From an uncultured Tidjanibacter sp. (GTDB taxonomy: Bacteria; Bacteroidota; Bacteroidia; Bacteroidales; Rikenellaceae), in the NCBI GenBank assembly GCA_947852905.1, contig CANTVF010000004.1, positions 186,001 through 250,000 on the forward strand: a stretch of 64,000 nucleotides of DNA, given 5' to 3'. Position 1 is the stretch's first letter, and every line of letters begins with the position of its first letter. The notes beneath the pieces were generated by a model. It was not told the origin of the DNA. It did no database searches and saw nothing but the letters and a program-made list of their open reading frames with translations. A program made the position numbers and the translations under genes. Shown here in pieces: positions 55,466 through 64,000 of this stretch.

Positions 55466-56077
55466 TCAGAAACGGAAACCCACGCCGAGCACCATGCCGC
55501 CGAAGTGTACCCCTGCGGTAGCTATGAACTCGCCGTCGGCAACACCTGCGATCGCATTTATATTACCGAAAGAGGCGGTCAGGACGAACTTGTCCGTCGC
55601 CATAAAATTCAGTGTCGGAGTAACCGTTACCAAACCGACATGCATTAATCCCCCTCCATCGGATATACTCGATCCGCCGACGGAATAAGAGCTCCTGCAG
55701 AACAAACCGGCATAGCCGAAAAAGCCGTCGATAGACAGATACAATCTGGCAGATAAAGGCAGATACCATTTCAAGGTAGGACCGACCATAGCAAGCATAT
55801 AGCTATCCTTGTTCTTTTCATATACATCACCGACCATCCCTCCGGATATTTGCGCAAACTCCGTATAACTTACCTTGGCCCCGACGGATCTGTTGTCCCG
55901 ATAAAAATATTCGAACTGCGGCGAGACGGATAAAAGGCAATAAGTATAGTCGAAGTTGCCGAGAGCCTGTACCCCCAGCTCTCCTTTCAGAAACATATCG
56001 CCCTCGTGCAGTTCCTGAGCGCGAGCTACGCCGTACGACATGAAAAGACACATGCAGATAATCAAAGTCCGTTTCAT
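55466..56077 (-). CDS. Outer-membrane beta-barrel protein, paralogue 2
   Basis: A 203-residue barrel protein with signal peptide MKRTLIICMCLFMSYGVARAQ. It matches paralogue 1 strand by strand: EGDMFLKGELGVQALG, SPQFEYFYRDNRSVGAKVSY and KWYLPLSARLYLSIDGFFGYAGLF, ending MVLGVGFRF. The pair probably arose by tandem duplication. The role is unknown. Confidence 0.75.
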   Translation of the reverse strand: MKRTLIICMCLFMSYGVARAQELHEGDMFLKGELGVQALGNFDYTYCLLSVSPQFEYFYRDNRSVGAKVSYTEFAQISGGMVGDVYEKNKDSYMLAMVGPTLKWYLPLSARLYLSIDGFFGYAGLFCRSSYSVGGSSISDGGGLMHVGLVTVTPTLNFMATDKFVLTASFGNINAIAGVADGEFIATAGVHFGGMVLGVGFRF

Positions 56078-56523
56078 AAATCAAAGATTTTAAGGATTAA
56101 AATAAAATTATAACACAAGGTAGCGATCATTTCGACACTCCGAATGATTTCTGAAAAAGAGACAACAGTAAATCTGCTATCGTGATCACCCTACAGGCAT
56201 TTCAAGATACAGACCGAATAATGTAGGTTACACATCACTCACACCAAGCACGAAAACGCAAACCGGACGAAAAGAAATGAACAAGGCTATCGTATCGCAA
56301 CGGATGCTGCGGTACAAATCTGAAAACTAACCGATAAAAAAGAATAAGAAACGAACGCATCTCCAGACAGTAATCCGGGCACGCAACGAAATAAATGCGT
56401 TCCGCTCCACCGCGTAAAAATCACACATGCACGTATACGCAGATTCGTAAACGTCACCCCAAAGATATACGTACCGATAAGATTAACATCTGTCCGCGCA
56501 ACCGAATAACTAAAGACCGGACG
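56078..56523. other. Gene-free spacer between the beta-barrel genes and the GH2 gene
   Basis: AT-rich; it should hold the promoter of barrel paralogue 2 at its left end, but only a weak TACCTTGT-like box was seen. No gene, repeat or terminator was recognised. Confidence 0.45.
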
Positions 56524-58563
56524 TCACAACACGGAGCCGGGAGCATATACCAACGATGCGCTGTTCTCCACGGTAACATAATCGTCACCTGAATCCATGA
56601 CGGAAAACGCATATACCTCATTATCTCCGCGCACCAGCTTTACATTCCGCCATACGAAAATGCCGTTTTTACCAGACACGACACCCTGAGACACACCGTT
56701 CACGGAAAGCTCTACGGTGGGCAGATTGGAATATACGGTTATGTCCTGTACTTCGGATTCCCTTACCGGATGCCTGTTCCCCGTTATATATATGAAAGGA
56801 TCGTCATGGTTCCAGTTGGCCTTGTAAAGCCAGTATGCGTCCTTACGCACCTTGCGGTCGAACGTAACGAGTCCACAGTCCACCAGTCCCTCGCCGTTAC
56901 CGGCCGGATACGAGACGGAGCCGTGATCGAACATATCGCCCACGAACACTCCCCAATACCGTTTCTGATTTCCCAAAGCGGCAATGTGTACTTCATGTAC
57001 ATGCGCCTGCCAGTTTTCGGCATGACATCCCCTATACGGGTCAGGACGTTTCAAAGGCTCGGCATAACACCCTTCGCTGCCGCCGACGCGGTAACTCACC
57101 GCGGAACATATCCTGTTCCATTTTTTGTCGCCTTGCAACTGTCTGTCCCAAATAGTTATATCCTCAGGCATTCCCGACAGCCACCCGAAAGTATGATTCC
57201 ACACTATCAGGTCGGGAATACGGTTGATATCGCCGTCCTTGTTGCTTACGCCTACCGTAAGACGGCTGCCGTCCGCCCTGTGCGCCTCGTCGTTCAGAAC
57301 GCCTATGAACGGTATCGGATCGTCCCCGCGCAACTCAGGATCGGAAAATATGCCCCAGAAAAATACCGACGGATTATTATATCGTTGGCATATGGTCTCT
57401 TTCAGCTGCGACAGGGCGTTCTCGCGGAAAGCCGGCGAGTCGTAGAATCCGCGCGTTCCCATAGCCGAAGCACCCGTAAACGGAGAATCGGCCAGCACCA
57501 CGATACCGCGCCGGTCGCACATTTCGTAGAACTCGCCGTAATGGCTTCCGCCGGCCACCCGGACGGCATTGGCACCCATTTCGCATATTATGTCGAGATC
57601 CTCTTCCATTTGGGCGATCGTGGAAACGGGACCCGACATCGCCCTATCGCGCCATAACACGACTCCCCGCAAAGGATATTCGTGCCCGTTAAGCGACAAT
57701 CCCCTGTCCGGATCTACCGAAAAACTGCGGAACCCGGTAAGAAAAGAGACCGAATCGGTACGTGTGCCGTCATCGAGCGACACCGTAACCCTATACAGAT
57801 AAGGGTCGTCCACACCTTGCCACAGATGAGGGTCGTCGACCTCGAACGGAATCTCGGCTACCGTAACACCATTGTCCGCCCTGTGACGCACCCTGTCGTA
57901 AAAGACCACGCTGTCACGGGCATCGGATATGCGCATGCCCACCTGTACCGCATGCTGCAACTTGCTGTTGACACTCACTCGTGCGCAACCGGCAGCCTTA
58001 CCGGCATCGGCCTGAGCGACTACCATTTTCACCCCGTTGCCGCCGAAACCGTCGAAACCTATAGCGCTGCCGTCCGTAACGACAAGCTCCACACCGCGCG
58101 TAATGCCGCCGTAAACGTTATCCTCGCCGGCAGTAGGAAGCACATCGGTACGCTCGGCATTGCTGACCATTACCCACAACAGATTGTTGCCGCCGAAATC
58201 GAAACAATCCGTTATCTCGAATTCGAACGCATTGCAACCGCCCTTGTGCTGCCCCACGTAACGTCCGTTCACCAAAAGGTCGGTGACCGCGGAGGCACCC
58301 TCGAATCGCAGGAATATGCGTTTCCCGCGCCACTGGGGACGCGCCTTGACATATTTTATATAATTGCCCATACCGCGATAATAGTCGGGACTACCGGCTA
58401 GGGCATCCGTATTCCACGTATGTGGCAGATCGACGTTCAACGAATCGCGTTCGTCACAGGTATAAAACTTCCACCCCCTGTTGAGGTCGTAAACATCACG
58501 TGCTGCGGAAGCAAATACCGGTACTACCAGCATTGCCAGAAACATTACGAGTGACTTTTTCAT
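56524..58563 (-). CDS. Exported GH2-family protein with both catalytic glutamates replaced
   Basis: A 679-residue exported protein with signal peptide MKKSLVMFLAMLVVPVFASAA. Domains: GH2 sugar-binding (GWKFYTC to LWVMVSNAERTD), immunoglobulin-like (about 190-300) and TIM barrel (EYPLRGVVLWRDRAMSGPV to DRKVRKDAYWLYKANWN), then a short beta domain. In active members the acid/base is in the N-E of a WGLFNE motif; here it reads WGIFSDPE. The nucleophile is in an SEYG motif; here the aligned segment is SYRVGG. The rest of the barrel is well kept (VWNHTFGWLSGMPED, CHAENWQAH, MFDHGS, GLVTFDRKVRKDAYW). It therefore looks like a non-catalytic sugar-binding or scaffold protein. An upstream ATG at 58581 is possible. 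Confidence 0.85.
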   Translation of the reverse strand: MKKSLVMFLAMLVVPVFASAARDVYDLNRGWKFYTCDERDSLNVDLPHTWNTDALAGSPDYYRGMGNYIKYVKARPQWRGKRIFLRFEGASAVTDLLVNGRYVGQHKGGCNAFEFEITDCFDFGGNNLLWVMVSNAERTDVLPTAGEDNVYGGITRGVELVVTDGSAIGFDGFGGNGVKMVVAQADAGKAAGCARVSVNSKLQHAVQVGMRISDARDSVVFYDRVRHRADNGVTVAEIPFEVDDPHLWQGVDDPYLYRVTVSLDDGTRTDSVSFLTGFRSFSVDPDRGLSLNGHEYPLRGVVLWRDRAMSGPVSTIAQMEEDLDIICEMGANAVRVAGGSHYGEFYEMCDRRGIVVLADSPFTGASAMGTRGFYDSPAFRENALSQLKETICQRYNNPSVFFWGIFSDPELRGDDPIPFIGVLNDEAHRADGSRLTVGVSNKDGDINRIPDLIVWNHTFGWLSGMPEDITIWDRQLQGDKKWNRICSAVSYRVGGSEGCYAEPLKRPDPYRGCHAENWQAHVHEVHIAALGNQKRYWGVFVGDMFDHGSVSYPAGNGEGLVDCGLVTFDRKVRKDAYWLYKANWNHDDPFIYITGNRHPVRESEVQDITVYSNLPTVELSVNGVSQGVVSGKNGIFVWRNVKLVRGDNEVYAFSVMDSGDDYVTVENSASLVYAPGSVL

Positions 58564-58709
58564 AATCCGATGCGCTTTCACTTTTGCCGACAGCGGTTTC
58601 CATCCCCGGAAACCGCCCCGACAAATAGTCTTGTCCGCGCTAAAGGTAGCGATTTTTTTACTACTTTCGTAGGCGGATTATCCACCGGCGCTGGCCGCAA
58701 TCGTAAAAG

Positions 58710-59249
58710 ATGAATACCCTCGACATAATACTTATCGTACTGCTTCTTATCGCGGCCGTAAACGGTTGGCGCAAAGGCATCATAACGCAGGCATGCGGAA
58801 TAGCCGGGCTGATTCTCGGAATCATGTTCGCCATACGCTTCAGCCGACGGGTGGGCGACTGGCTGAATGTCGGCGACGATTTCGCTCCCGTACTCGGCTT
58901 CATAGTCATACTGCTCGTAAGCATCGTAGTCCTCGCACTGATCGGCTATCTTTTCAAAAAGGTATTCCACCTCACGGGCTTCGGCATCATCGACCGTATA
59001 GGCGGCCTGGCCGTAGGCGTAGTCAAGATAGGACTGCTGCTGAGCATACTGATCGGCTTCTTCGTACGCATGAACGACAACTATCATTGGGTGGATCCGA
59101 AGGAGATAACCGATTCTGCGGTATACAAACCGCTTCAGGCCATGACGGATGCCATATTCCCGTACCTGATAGAGGCCAAGGACAAGATAATGGACTCTGT
59201 TCCCGAAAACTCCACGGACAACGACTCGGACGAATCCGAACAGGCATAA
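58710..59249 (+). CDS. CvpA family membrane protein
   Basis: A 179-residue membrane protein with four TM helices (MNTLDIILIVLLLIAAVNGWRKG, ITQACGIAGLILGIMFAIRF and others) and the conserved GFGIIDRIGGLAVGVVKIGL segment. CvpA supports colicin V export and envelope tolerance in other bacteria. The tail is acidic (NDSDESEQA). It lies ten bases before rsgA and probably shares its transcript. Confidence 0.9.
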   Translation: MNTLDIILIVLLLIAAVNGWRKGIITQACGIAGLILGIMFAIRFSRRVGDWLNVGDDFAPVLGFIVILLVSIVVLALIGYLFKKVFHLTGFGIIDRIGGLAVGVVKIGLLLSILIGFFVRMNDNYHWVDPKEITDSAVYKPLQAMTDAIFPYLIEAKDKIMDSVPENSTDNDSDESEQA

Positions 59250-59259
59250 TCACAACGGC

Positions 59260-60189
59260 ATGGCAGAAAAACTCACCGGAACGGTCATAGAAAGCACCGG
59301 CAGCCACTACAAGATACTCACCCCCGACGGCGCAACACTCGAAACCCGTCTGCGAGGCAAACTGCGTCTGGACGGTCGCCGCACCACGAATCCCGTAGCA
59401 GTCGGCGACGAAGTATCATTCGAGACCACACCGGAAGGCGAGACCGTGATCACGGCCGTATCGCCGCGACGCAACTACCTCATACGCCGCGCCTCCAATC
59501 TGTCGAAAGAGGCGCATGTCATAGCCTCCAACCTCGATCAGGCATTCGTTGTGGCATCGCTCGTCGCACCGGCCACGAATCCCGAATTCATCGACCGTTT
59601 CCTCGTCACATGCGAGGCATACAACATTCCCGCCGGCATAATACTCAACAAATGCGACCTGCTGGAAGATTTTCCCGATGCGATAGTCGAATTCGCCTCT
59701 ACCTACGCCTCGGCGGGCTACGAAACCTACCCCGTATCGGCCGCCCGACCGAACGGTGCTGAAGCGCTCCGCGCACTGTTTGCCGGAAAAACCACGCTGC
59801 TTACCGGAAACTCCGGAGTCGGCAAATCCACGATAATAAAATACATGATCCCTGATGCCGACGTACGCATAGGCCGTATTTCCGACTACCACCACAAAGG
59901 CATGCACACCACGACATTCGCACGCATGTACCGTCTGCCGGAGGGAGGCAGCATAATAGACACCCCCGGCATAAAAGGGTTCGGGCTGATAGACATAGAC
60001 GCTTCGGAAGTATTCCGCTACTTCCCGGAATTCATGCGTTATGCCCCCGGCTGCCAGTATTATAACTGCACCCACACCCACGAGCCGGGCTGCGCCGTCA
60101 CGGCGGCGGTAGAACGCGGAGACATATCCTCGCAGAGATACGTAAGTTACCTGAAACTGCTCGACGAAGATGGCAAATACCGTTTATGA
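59260..60189 (+). CDS. rsgA: Ribosome small-subunit-dependent GTPase RsgA
   Basis: A 309-residue circularly permuted GTPase that matures the 30S subunit. An N-terminal OB domain (about 1-75) is followed by the permuted G-motifs: NKCD (G4) in IILNKCDLLED, P-loop LLTGNSGVGKSTII, then IIDTPGIKGFG (G3). A zinc-binding C-terminal domain with CQYYNCTHTHEPGC closes it. It overlaps trmH by 20 bases. In this gene I count 16 ATA, 3 ATC and 2 ATT isoleucine codons. Confidence 0.97.
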   Translation: MAEKLTGTVIESTGSHYKILTPDGATLETRLRGKLRLDGRRTTNPVAVGDEVSFETTPEGETVITAVSPRRNYLIRRASNLSKEAHVIASNLDQAFVVASLVAPATNPEFIDRFLVTCEAYNIPAGIILNKCDLLEDFPDAIVEFASTYASAGYETYPVSAARPNGAEALRALFAGKTTLLTGNSGVGKSTIIKYMIPDADVRIGRISDYHHKGMHTTTFARMYRLPEGGSIIDTPGIKGFGLIDIDASEVFRYFPEFMRYAPGCQYYNCTHTHEPGCAVTAAVERGDISSQRYVSYLKLLDEDGKYRL

Positions 60190-60868
60190 TGCCGCGGCCG
60201 ACGGACCGCAGTGGTACGCCGAACGCATAGAATACCTTTCTCGTTTCGTTCTGCCCGAAAGAGCGGAGACATTCGACCGGGTACTGTCCATGCGCACACG
60301 CTGGCTTACGGTCTGCATGGAGAATACGTTCCACCCGCAGAACGCCAGCGCCGTAGTCCGCACCTGCGAGGCCTTCGGCATACAGGACATATACACCGTA
60401 GAGAATCTATGCAAATTCAACCCTAACGTCAACATAGTGCGCGGAACCGACAAATGGATAGACCTGCGCCGGCACCGCAATACGGCATCCGCTATAACGG
60501 CGCTCCGCGAACGCGGTTACCGCATAATAGCCACCGCTCCGCATATAGGCGACACTACCGCAGAGGAATTCGACGTCGCTTCGTCGCCGTTCGCCATCGT
60601 CTTCGGAACCGAACATGCCGGCATCAGCGAGGAGATAATCCGTGAGGCGGACGGTTTCATACGCATTCCGATGCACGGTTTCGTCGAAAGTCTCAACGTC
60701 TCGGCATCCGCCGCCATACTGCTGCATACGCTGTCGACACGCCTGCGTGAGAGCGACGCCCAGTGGCGCCTGCCGCAAGAAGAGAAGCTGCAACTGATGT
60801 TCCGGTGGCTCATGGCAAGCATACGCGACTCTGGGAACATACTCTCGCACGGGTTCCCGACTCCGTAG
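60170..60868 (+). CDS. trmH: TrmH family tRNA/rRNA methyltransferase
   Basis: A 232-residue SPOUT methyltransferase that probably 2'-O-methylates Gm18 of tRNA. The family motifs are clear: motif 1 NTFHPQNASAVVRTCEAFGIQDIYTVE, motif 2 AIVFGTEHAGISEEII and motif 3 IPMHGFVESLNVSASAAILL, the last two forming the SAM-binding knot. The N-terminal LPERAETFDRVLSMRTRWLTVCMEN and the C-terminal extension fit TrmH better than RlmB. It starts inside rsgA, so the two are coupled. Confidence 0.9.
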   Translation: MANTVYDAAADGPQWYAERIEYLSRFVLPERAETFDRVLSMRTRWLTVCMENTFHPQNASAVVRTCEAFGIQDIYTVENLCKFNPNVNIVRGTDKWIDLRRHRNTASAITALRERGYRIIATAPHIGDTTAEEFDVASSPFAIVFGTEHAGISEEIIREADGFIRIPMHGFVESLNVSASAAILLHTLSTRLRESDAQWRLPQEEKLQLMFRWLMASIRDSGNILSHGFPTP

Positions 60869-60938
60869 CCGATTCCCGATAAGGCGCATATCGCCACAAC
60901 CGACCATATACGCAACTGGGCATATACGACATAAAAAC

Positions 60939-62189
60939 ATGAAAGCCGAAATCATAACCATTGGCGACGAAATACTCATCGGCCAGATAATAGACACCAA
61001 TTCGGCATGGATAGCCGAACAGCTGAATACGGCGGGCTTCACCGTCCTGCGAAAATTCTCGATAGGCGACGACCGAACGGAAATACGCGACACCATAAAC
61101 GAAGCGCTGCACCGCTCCGAAGCGGTGATAGTGACGGGCGGACTCGGCCCCACCAAGGACGACATCACGAAACTGACGCTGGCGGAGATGTTCGGCGGCG
61201 GTATGGTACGCGACGAGGAGACCTACGAACGCAACCGACGGATACTCGAGGCGCGCGGCATAGAATACAACGACCTGAACAAGGGGCAATCGCTCGTACC
61301 CGCCCAAGCTACCGTTTTGCAGAACCTGCACGGCACGGCGCCGGGAATGTGGTTCGAACGCGACGGACACGTCCTCGTCTCGCTGCCCGGCGTTCCCTTT
61401 GAAATGAAGGAGCTGATGAACGGCGAAGTGCTTCCACGCCTTGAAAAGCGTTTCCGTCACGGCAAGGTGATCCATAAAACGGCAATAACGTTCGGCCTCG
61501 CCGAATCGGTACTCGCGGCGACCATATCCGATTGGGAAGATGCACTGCCCGACTACCTGCATCTGGCATATCTGCCCAGTCCGGCACAGATAAGGCTCCG
61601 CCTGTCTGCATACGACATAGAAGGTCGCGAAGAGGCGGCCGAAATAGACAGGCGATTCGCAACGCTCGAAAAACTGATACCGGAACATTTCATAGGTTAC
61701 GGCGACGACACTCTCGCTTCCGTCACCGCCTCCACACTCTCCTCGCGCGGCAATACGCTCGCAGTGGCCGAATCATGTACAGGAGGTGCACTGAGCGCAT
61801 GTTTCACATCGATGCCCGGCGCATCGGAATACTTTCTCGGCAGCGTGGTATCGTATAGCAACGAAGTGAAAGCCTCCGTACTCGGCGTATCCCGCGCCGA
61901 CCTCGCCGCCTATGGCGCCGTGAGCGAACAGGTAGCCCGTCAAATGGCCGAAGGGGTACGCCGACTCTGCGGCTCGGATTACGCTCTCGCCACCACTGGC
62001 GTCGCCGGTCCTTCGGGCGGCTCGCCTGACAAACCGGTAGGCACCGTATGGATAGCGCTGGCCACCCCCGACGGTACTACTGCACGCCTGTTCACCTTCG
62101 CCAAACTGCGCGCCCAGAATATAGAACGCGCATCGGCCAATGCGATAAACATGCTGCGCCTGCATCTGCTCGACGCTTCAAAACGATAA
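60939..62189 (+). CDS. cinA: CinA / nicotinamide-nucleotide amidase with molybdopterin-binding-like domain
   Basis: A 416-residue two-domain protein. The N-terminal COG1058 domain (MKAEIITIGDEILIGQIIDTNSAWIAEQL, VTGGLGPTKDDITKLTLAEMF, LPGVPFEMKELM) is an ADP-ribose pyrophosphatase-type module; the C-terminal CinA domain (LAVAESCTGGALSACFTSMPGASEYFLGSVVSYSNEVK split across the active site, then ATTGVAGPSGGSPDKPVGTVWIAL) is the NMN amidase. It recycles pyridine nucleotides. It lies 70 bases after trmH in the same direction. Confidence 0.95.
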   Translation: MKAEIITIGDEILIGQIIDTNSAWIAEQLNTAGFTVLRKFSIGDDRTEIRDTINEALHRSEAVIVTGGLGPTKDDITKLTLAEMFGGGMVRDEETYERNRRILEARGIEYNDLNKGQSLVPAQATVLQNLHGTAPGMWFERDGHVLVSLPGVPFEMKELMNGEVLPRLEKRFRHGKVIHKTAITFGLAESVLAATISDWEDALPDYLHLAYLPSPAQIRLRLSAYDIEGREEAAEIDRRFATLEKLIPEHFIGYGDDTLASVTASTLSSRGNTLAVAESCTGGALSACFTSMPGASEYFLGSVVSYSNEVKASVLGVSRADLAAYGAVSEQVARQMAEGVRRLCGSDYALATTGVAGPSGGSPDKPVGTVWIALATPDGTTARLFTFAKLRAQNIERASANAINMLRLHLLDASKR

Positions 62190-63130
62190 AAGATCCACAT
62201 CCCGCCGTAAGATATCCGGAAATACGGCCGCTGGCAATCCGGTCGGCAACTTAAGCAAATAGAGAACATCCAAACGGCACGCCCCATGATTCAACCGCCG
62301 TAGCTACAGGCTACTGCCGGCAGACACCAAACCGGCTACGGCCGTCATCGACAAAGAACTATGCCGGTCAACCAGAGCCTCGCCCGGGAAAATCCTGCAG
62401 CCATTCACGCATCGTTACCGGTGAACGGCCGCGGGGCACTGCGGGCAATATCGGCGAAACAGGTTTTCATATCCGACACGCGCCGATATCTGCAAAAAAG
62501 CCAGCCTATACGACTGCAAAGAAATACATACGCAACGACGTCCTATACTCCGACATCAATAATACGATAAAGCCTGTACACGATAACGGCAAGGACGCCA
62601 CGATACCGGCCGCCGGCAACATATCCCACAGCCCGTCATTTCCAATGTCCACACAAACGGCAGTTCCGTAGTGACGGCAATCCGCTGCATCGCACTGTCG
62701 GTATCGTTTATTCATTTCCGCCGTGATTCCGAAATAAACACGACAATACATACTGTTCGTCATTCATCGTAACCGAGTATACCTCCGCATACACTCCATT
62801 ACCACACTATACAACGCATTGAAAATCCTATACGCACAGCCGGAGCCTTACACCCTCCGCAGCCACGGCGAGAATCACCGTAGCTTCACTTACAGCACAA
62901 TATGCTACGAAAACATGTACGGACTGCGGCAACACGATAAACATGCCGCAATGCATCCTCGTACAACACCGAAGACAATTACCAGATTCTCCGTATTTAT
63001 GCTAACCCATGCAAACCGGAACGACACAGAACGTTATCCCGGCACCAAACGGGTTCGCTCCTATACAATCCGTATACGACAACATTTCCCTCCGGCGTAT
63101 CATAAATACATTACCTTTACACGAAAATAC
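62190..63130. other. Gene-free region after cinA
   Basis: About 940 bases with only short, low-complexity open frames, none resembling a known protein. It could be decayed sequence. The structured repeat B follows directly. Confidence 0.5.
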
Positions 63131-63300
63131 GAAAGTGGGTTGTATCAAAACATAATTTTTGACGCAACCCACTTAAGGTGTGTAAAAACGGTTAAAATGC
63201 AAGATCATGAATGCGAGGGCGACAGGAATTTACTTGTAGTAAATGACTTAGCCAGAATCACGATATAAACGCAACAGATTGCCCGTTATGACACACGTCC
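63131..63300. repeat. Structured intergenic repeat, copy B
   Basis: The same order of elements as at 21766-21940: a hairpin AAGTGGGTTG...CAACCCACTT (63133-63174), the conserved GGGCGACAGGA, a hairpin ATTTAC TTGTA GTAAAT inside GGGC/GCC (about 63217-63253), GACTTAGCC, CACGATATAAACG and CAGATTGCCCG. It lies just downstream of the stop codon of the minus-strand lipoprotein. Stem bases differ from copy A in matched pairs (see findings). Confidence 0.75.
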
Positions 63301-63317
63301 TCAGTTCATTCTCAATT

Positions 63318-64000
63318 CTAATTCCACCCGGGATTCACCGGAGGATTGCTTCCGAAATTCTCGGTATTGCCGGTACTCGCGGACGCCATTACAGGACTCC
63401 ATATCACATCCGAGTACGCGCTGCCGATAAGTCCCCCCTCTACATCGGATGACAATGGCTGAGCATAGAACAGATATCCTACGCAATCCGGGGAACTGCC
63501 GGAGAACACTATATTGTTGCCGGATTTTTCACCGTAAAGCCGATTAACGACATCGAGGTATATCTGATCGCCTACTACTTGTGCCAAATACAGATACACG
63601 TTATAGTTCCCTGACAACGTACCGCTGTTCTTTACAAGCGTCATGCCGTCGAAAACGATTTTGCCGTCCTCGAAACGTGCCCGGATCTCATCCTCTACAG
63701 AATATTGCATGCTGGCAAAAGGATCCATCATACCGGAAACCTTGTAGGTCTTGCCGACAACATCCTCGGTTACTGTCACGTTCATCGCTACGAGCGGCGT
63801 TCCGAACAAATCGGTATACGATACCGACCACTGCCCTATGAACTGTCTGTATTCCGGAGTATCTGTACCCGGAATGGGATCGTCAGTCGTAAACTCATAA
63901 TAAATCGGACGACCGTACACACCCTCCGCATCATAGGCGAGTCCCAGCACGACATACGGTGTCGACGGAATTACCGGCAGTGAAACAGAGGTCTCGCCAG
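63318..64000 (-). CDS. C-terminal part of a lipoprotein-like exported protein (truncated by window edge)
   Basis: The frame stays open to the window end, so the N-terminus with any signal peptide is outside; a GTG at 63948-63950 is not needed as a start. The visible 227 residues begin with the tail of an FN3-like domain (LPVIPSTPYVVLGLAYDAEG, YYEFTTDDPIPG) and continue with a beta-rich domain (GQWSVSYTDLFGTPLVAMNVTVTEDVVGKTYKVSG split across strands) that resembles lipocalin-like domains of Bacteroidota surface lipoproteins. It ends PPVNPGWN. Being a lipoprotein is inferred by analogy with the two FN3 lipoproteins at 14-17 kb. Confidence 0.6.
   Translation of the reverse strand, partial: GETSVSLPVIPSTPYVVLGLAYDAEGVYGRPIYYEFTTDDPIPGTDTPEYRQFIGQWSVSYTDLFGTPLVAMNVTVTEDVVGKTYKVSGMMDPFASMQYSVEDEIRARFEDGKIVFDGMTLVKNSGTLSGNYNVYLYLAQVVGDQIYLDVVNRLYGEKSGNNIVFSGSSPDCVGYLFYAQPLSSDVEGGLIGSAYSDVIWSPVMASASTGNTENFGSNPPVNPGWN

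Noticed and set aside
62819..63268. 149-codon open frame after cinA
   Set aside because: It runs into the structured repeat, has no family resemblance and no promoter or ribosome site; it is treated as chance.

Overview
The window looks like chromosome of a member of the Bacteroidales, most likely a Rikenellaceae/Alistipes relative. This is inferred from protein families and promoter style, not from a marker gene. Supporting signs are promoters with a TAnnTTTG -7 box, families typical of Bacteroidota (DUF2723, WbqC, the long form of IspG, DUF3108, DUF2147, YitT, CvpA), surface lipoproteins with FN3 and LRR modules, a GH2 enzyme relative, and a strong preference for ATA as the isoleucine codon at a moderate GC content.

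Layout. 1-14 kb: truncated cysS, a DUF2723 membrane glycosyltransferase-like protein, an acyl-CoA ligase, plsY, a decayed acyltransferase next to a flavodoxin, a TonB-C protein, YitT, miaB, tRNA-Pro and an AI-2E family permease. 14-22.5 kb: two adjacent lipoproteins sharing a signal peptide, FN3 domain and promoter, an AsmA-like protein, RNase R, then a gene-poor stretch carrying copy A of a structured repeat. 22.5-31 kb: a complete phosphate operon on the minus strand (porin, pstS, pstC, pstA, pstB, phoU, phoB-like, phoR-like) preceded by a pho-box-like direct repeat. 31.6-33.5 kb: a LytS/LytTR two-component pair. 33.9-43.7 kb: a potassium (Kdp) locus: two extra tiny membrane ORFs, kdpF, kdpA, kdpB, kdpC, an outer-membrane protein, a short KdpD, a separate histidine kinase, and upstream an NtrC-type sigma-54 activator. 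44-54.5 kb: tRNA-Ser, HU, lspA, DUF2147, several envelope proteins, recG, ispG and wbqC. 54.6-58.6 kb: two paralogous beta-barrel proteins and a GH2-family protein that lacks its catalytic glutamates. 58.7-62.2 kb: cvpA-rsgA-trmH and cinA. 62.2-64 kb: a gene-free kilobase with copy B of the repeat and the 3' end of another lipoprotein.

Main points of interest: (1) PstC carries a periplasmic insertion that closely resembles the ligand-binding lobe of its own partner PstS; (2) a structured element occurs twice with compensatory base changes in its hairpin; (3) the kdp operon opens with two paralogous 31-38 residue membrane ORFs ahead of kdpF, and its regulation seems rewired to a split KdpD and a sigma-54 activator; (4) a GH2 protein has lost both catalytic glutamates; (5) isoleucine is read mostly from ATA. 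No CRISPR array, intact insertion sequence, prophage or recognised defence system was seen.
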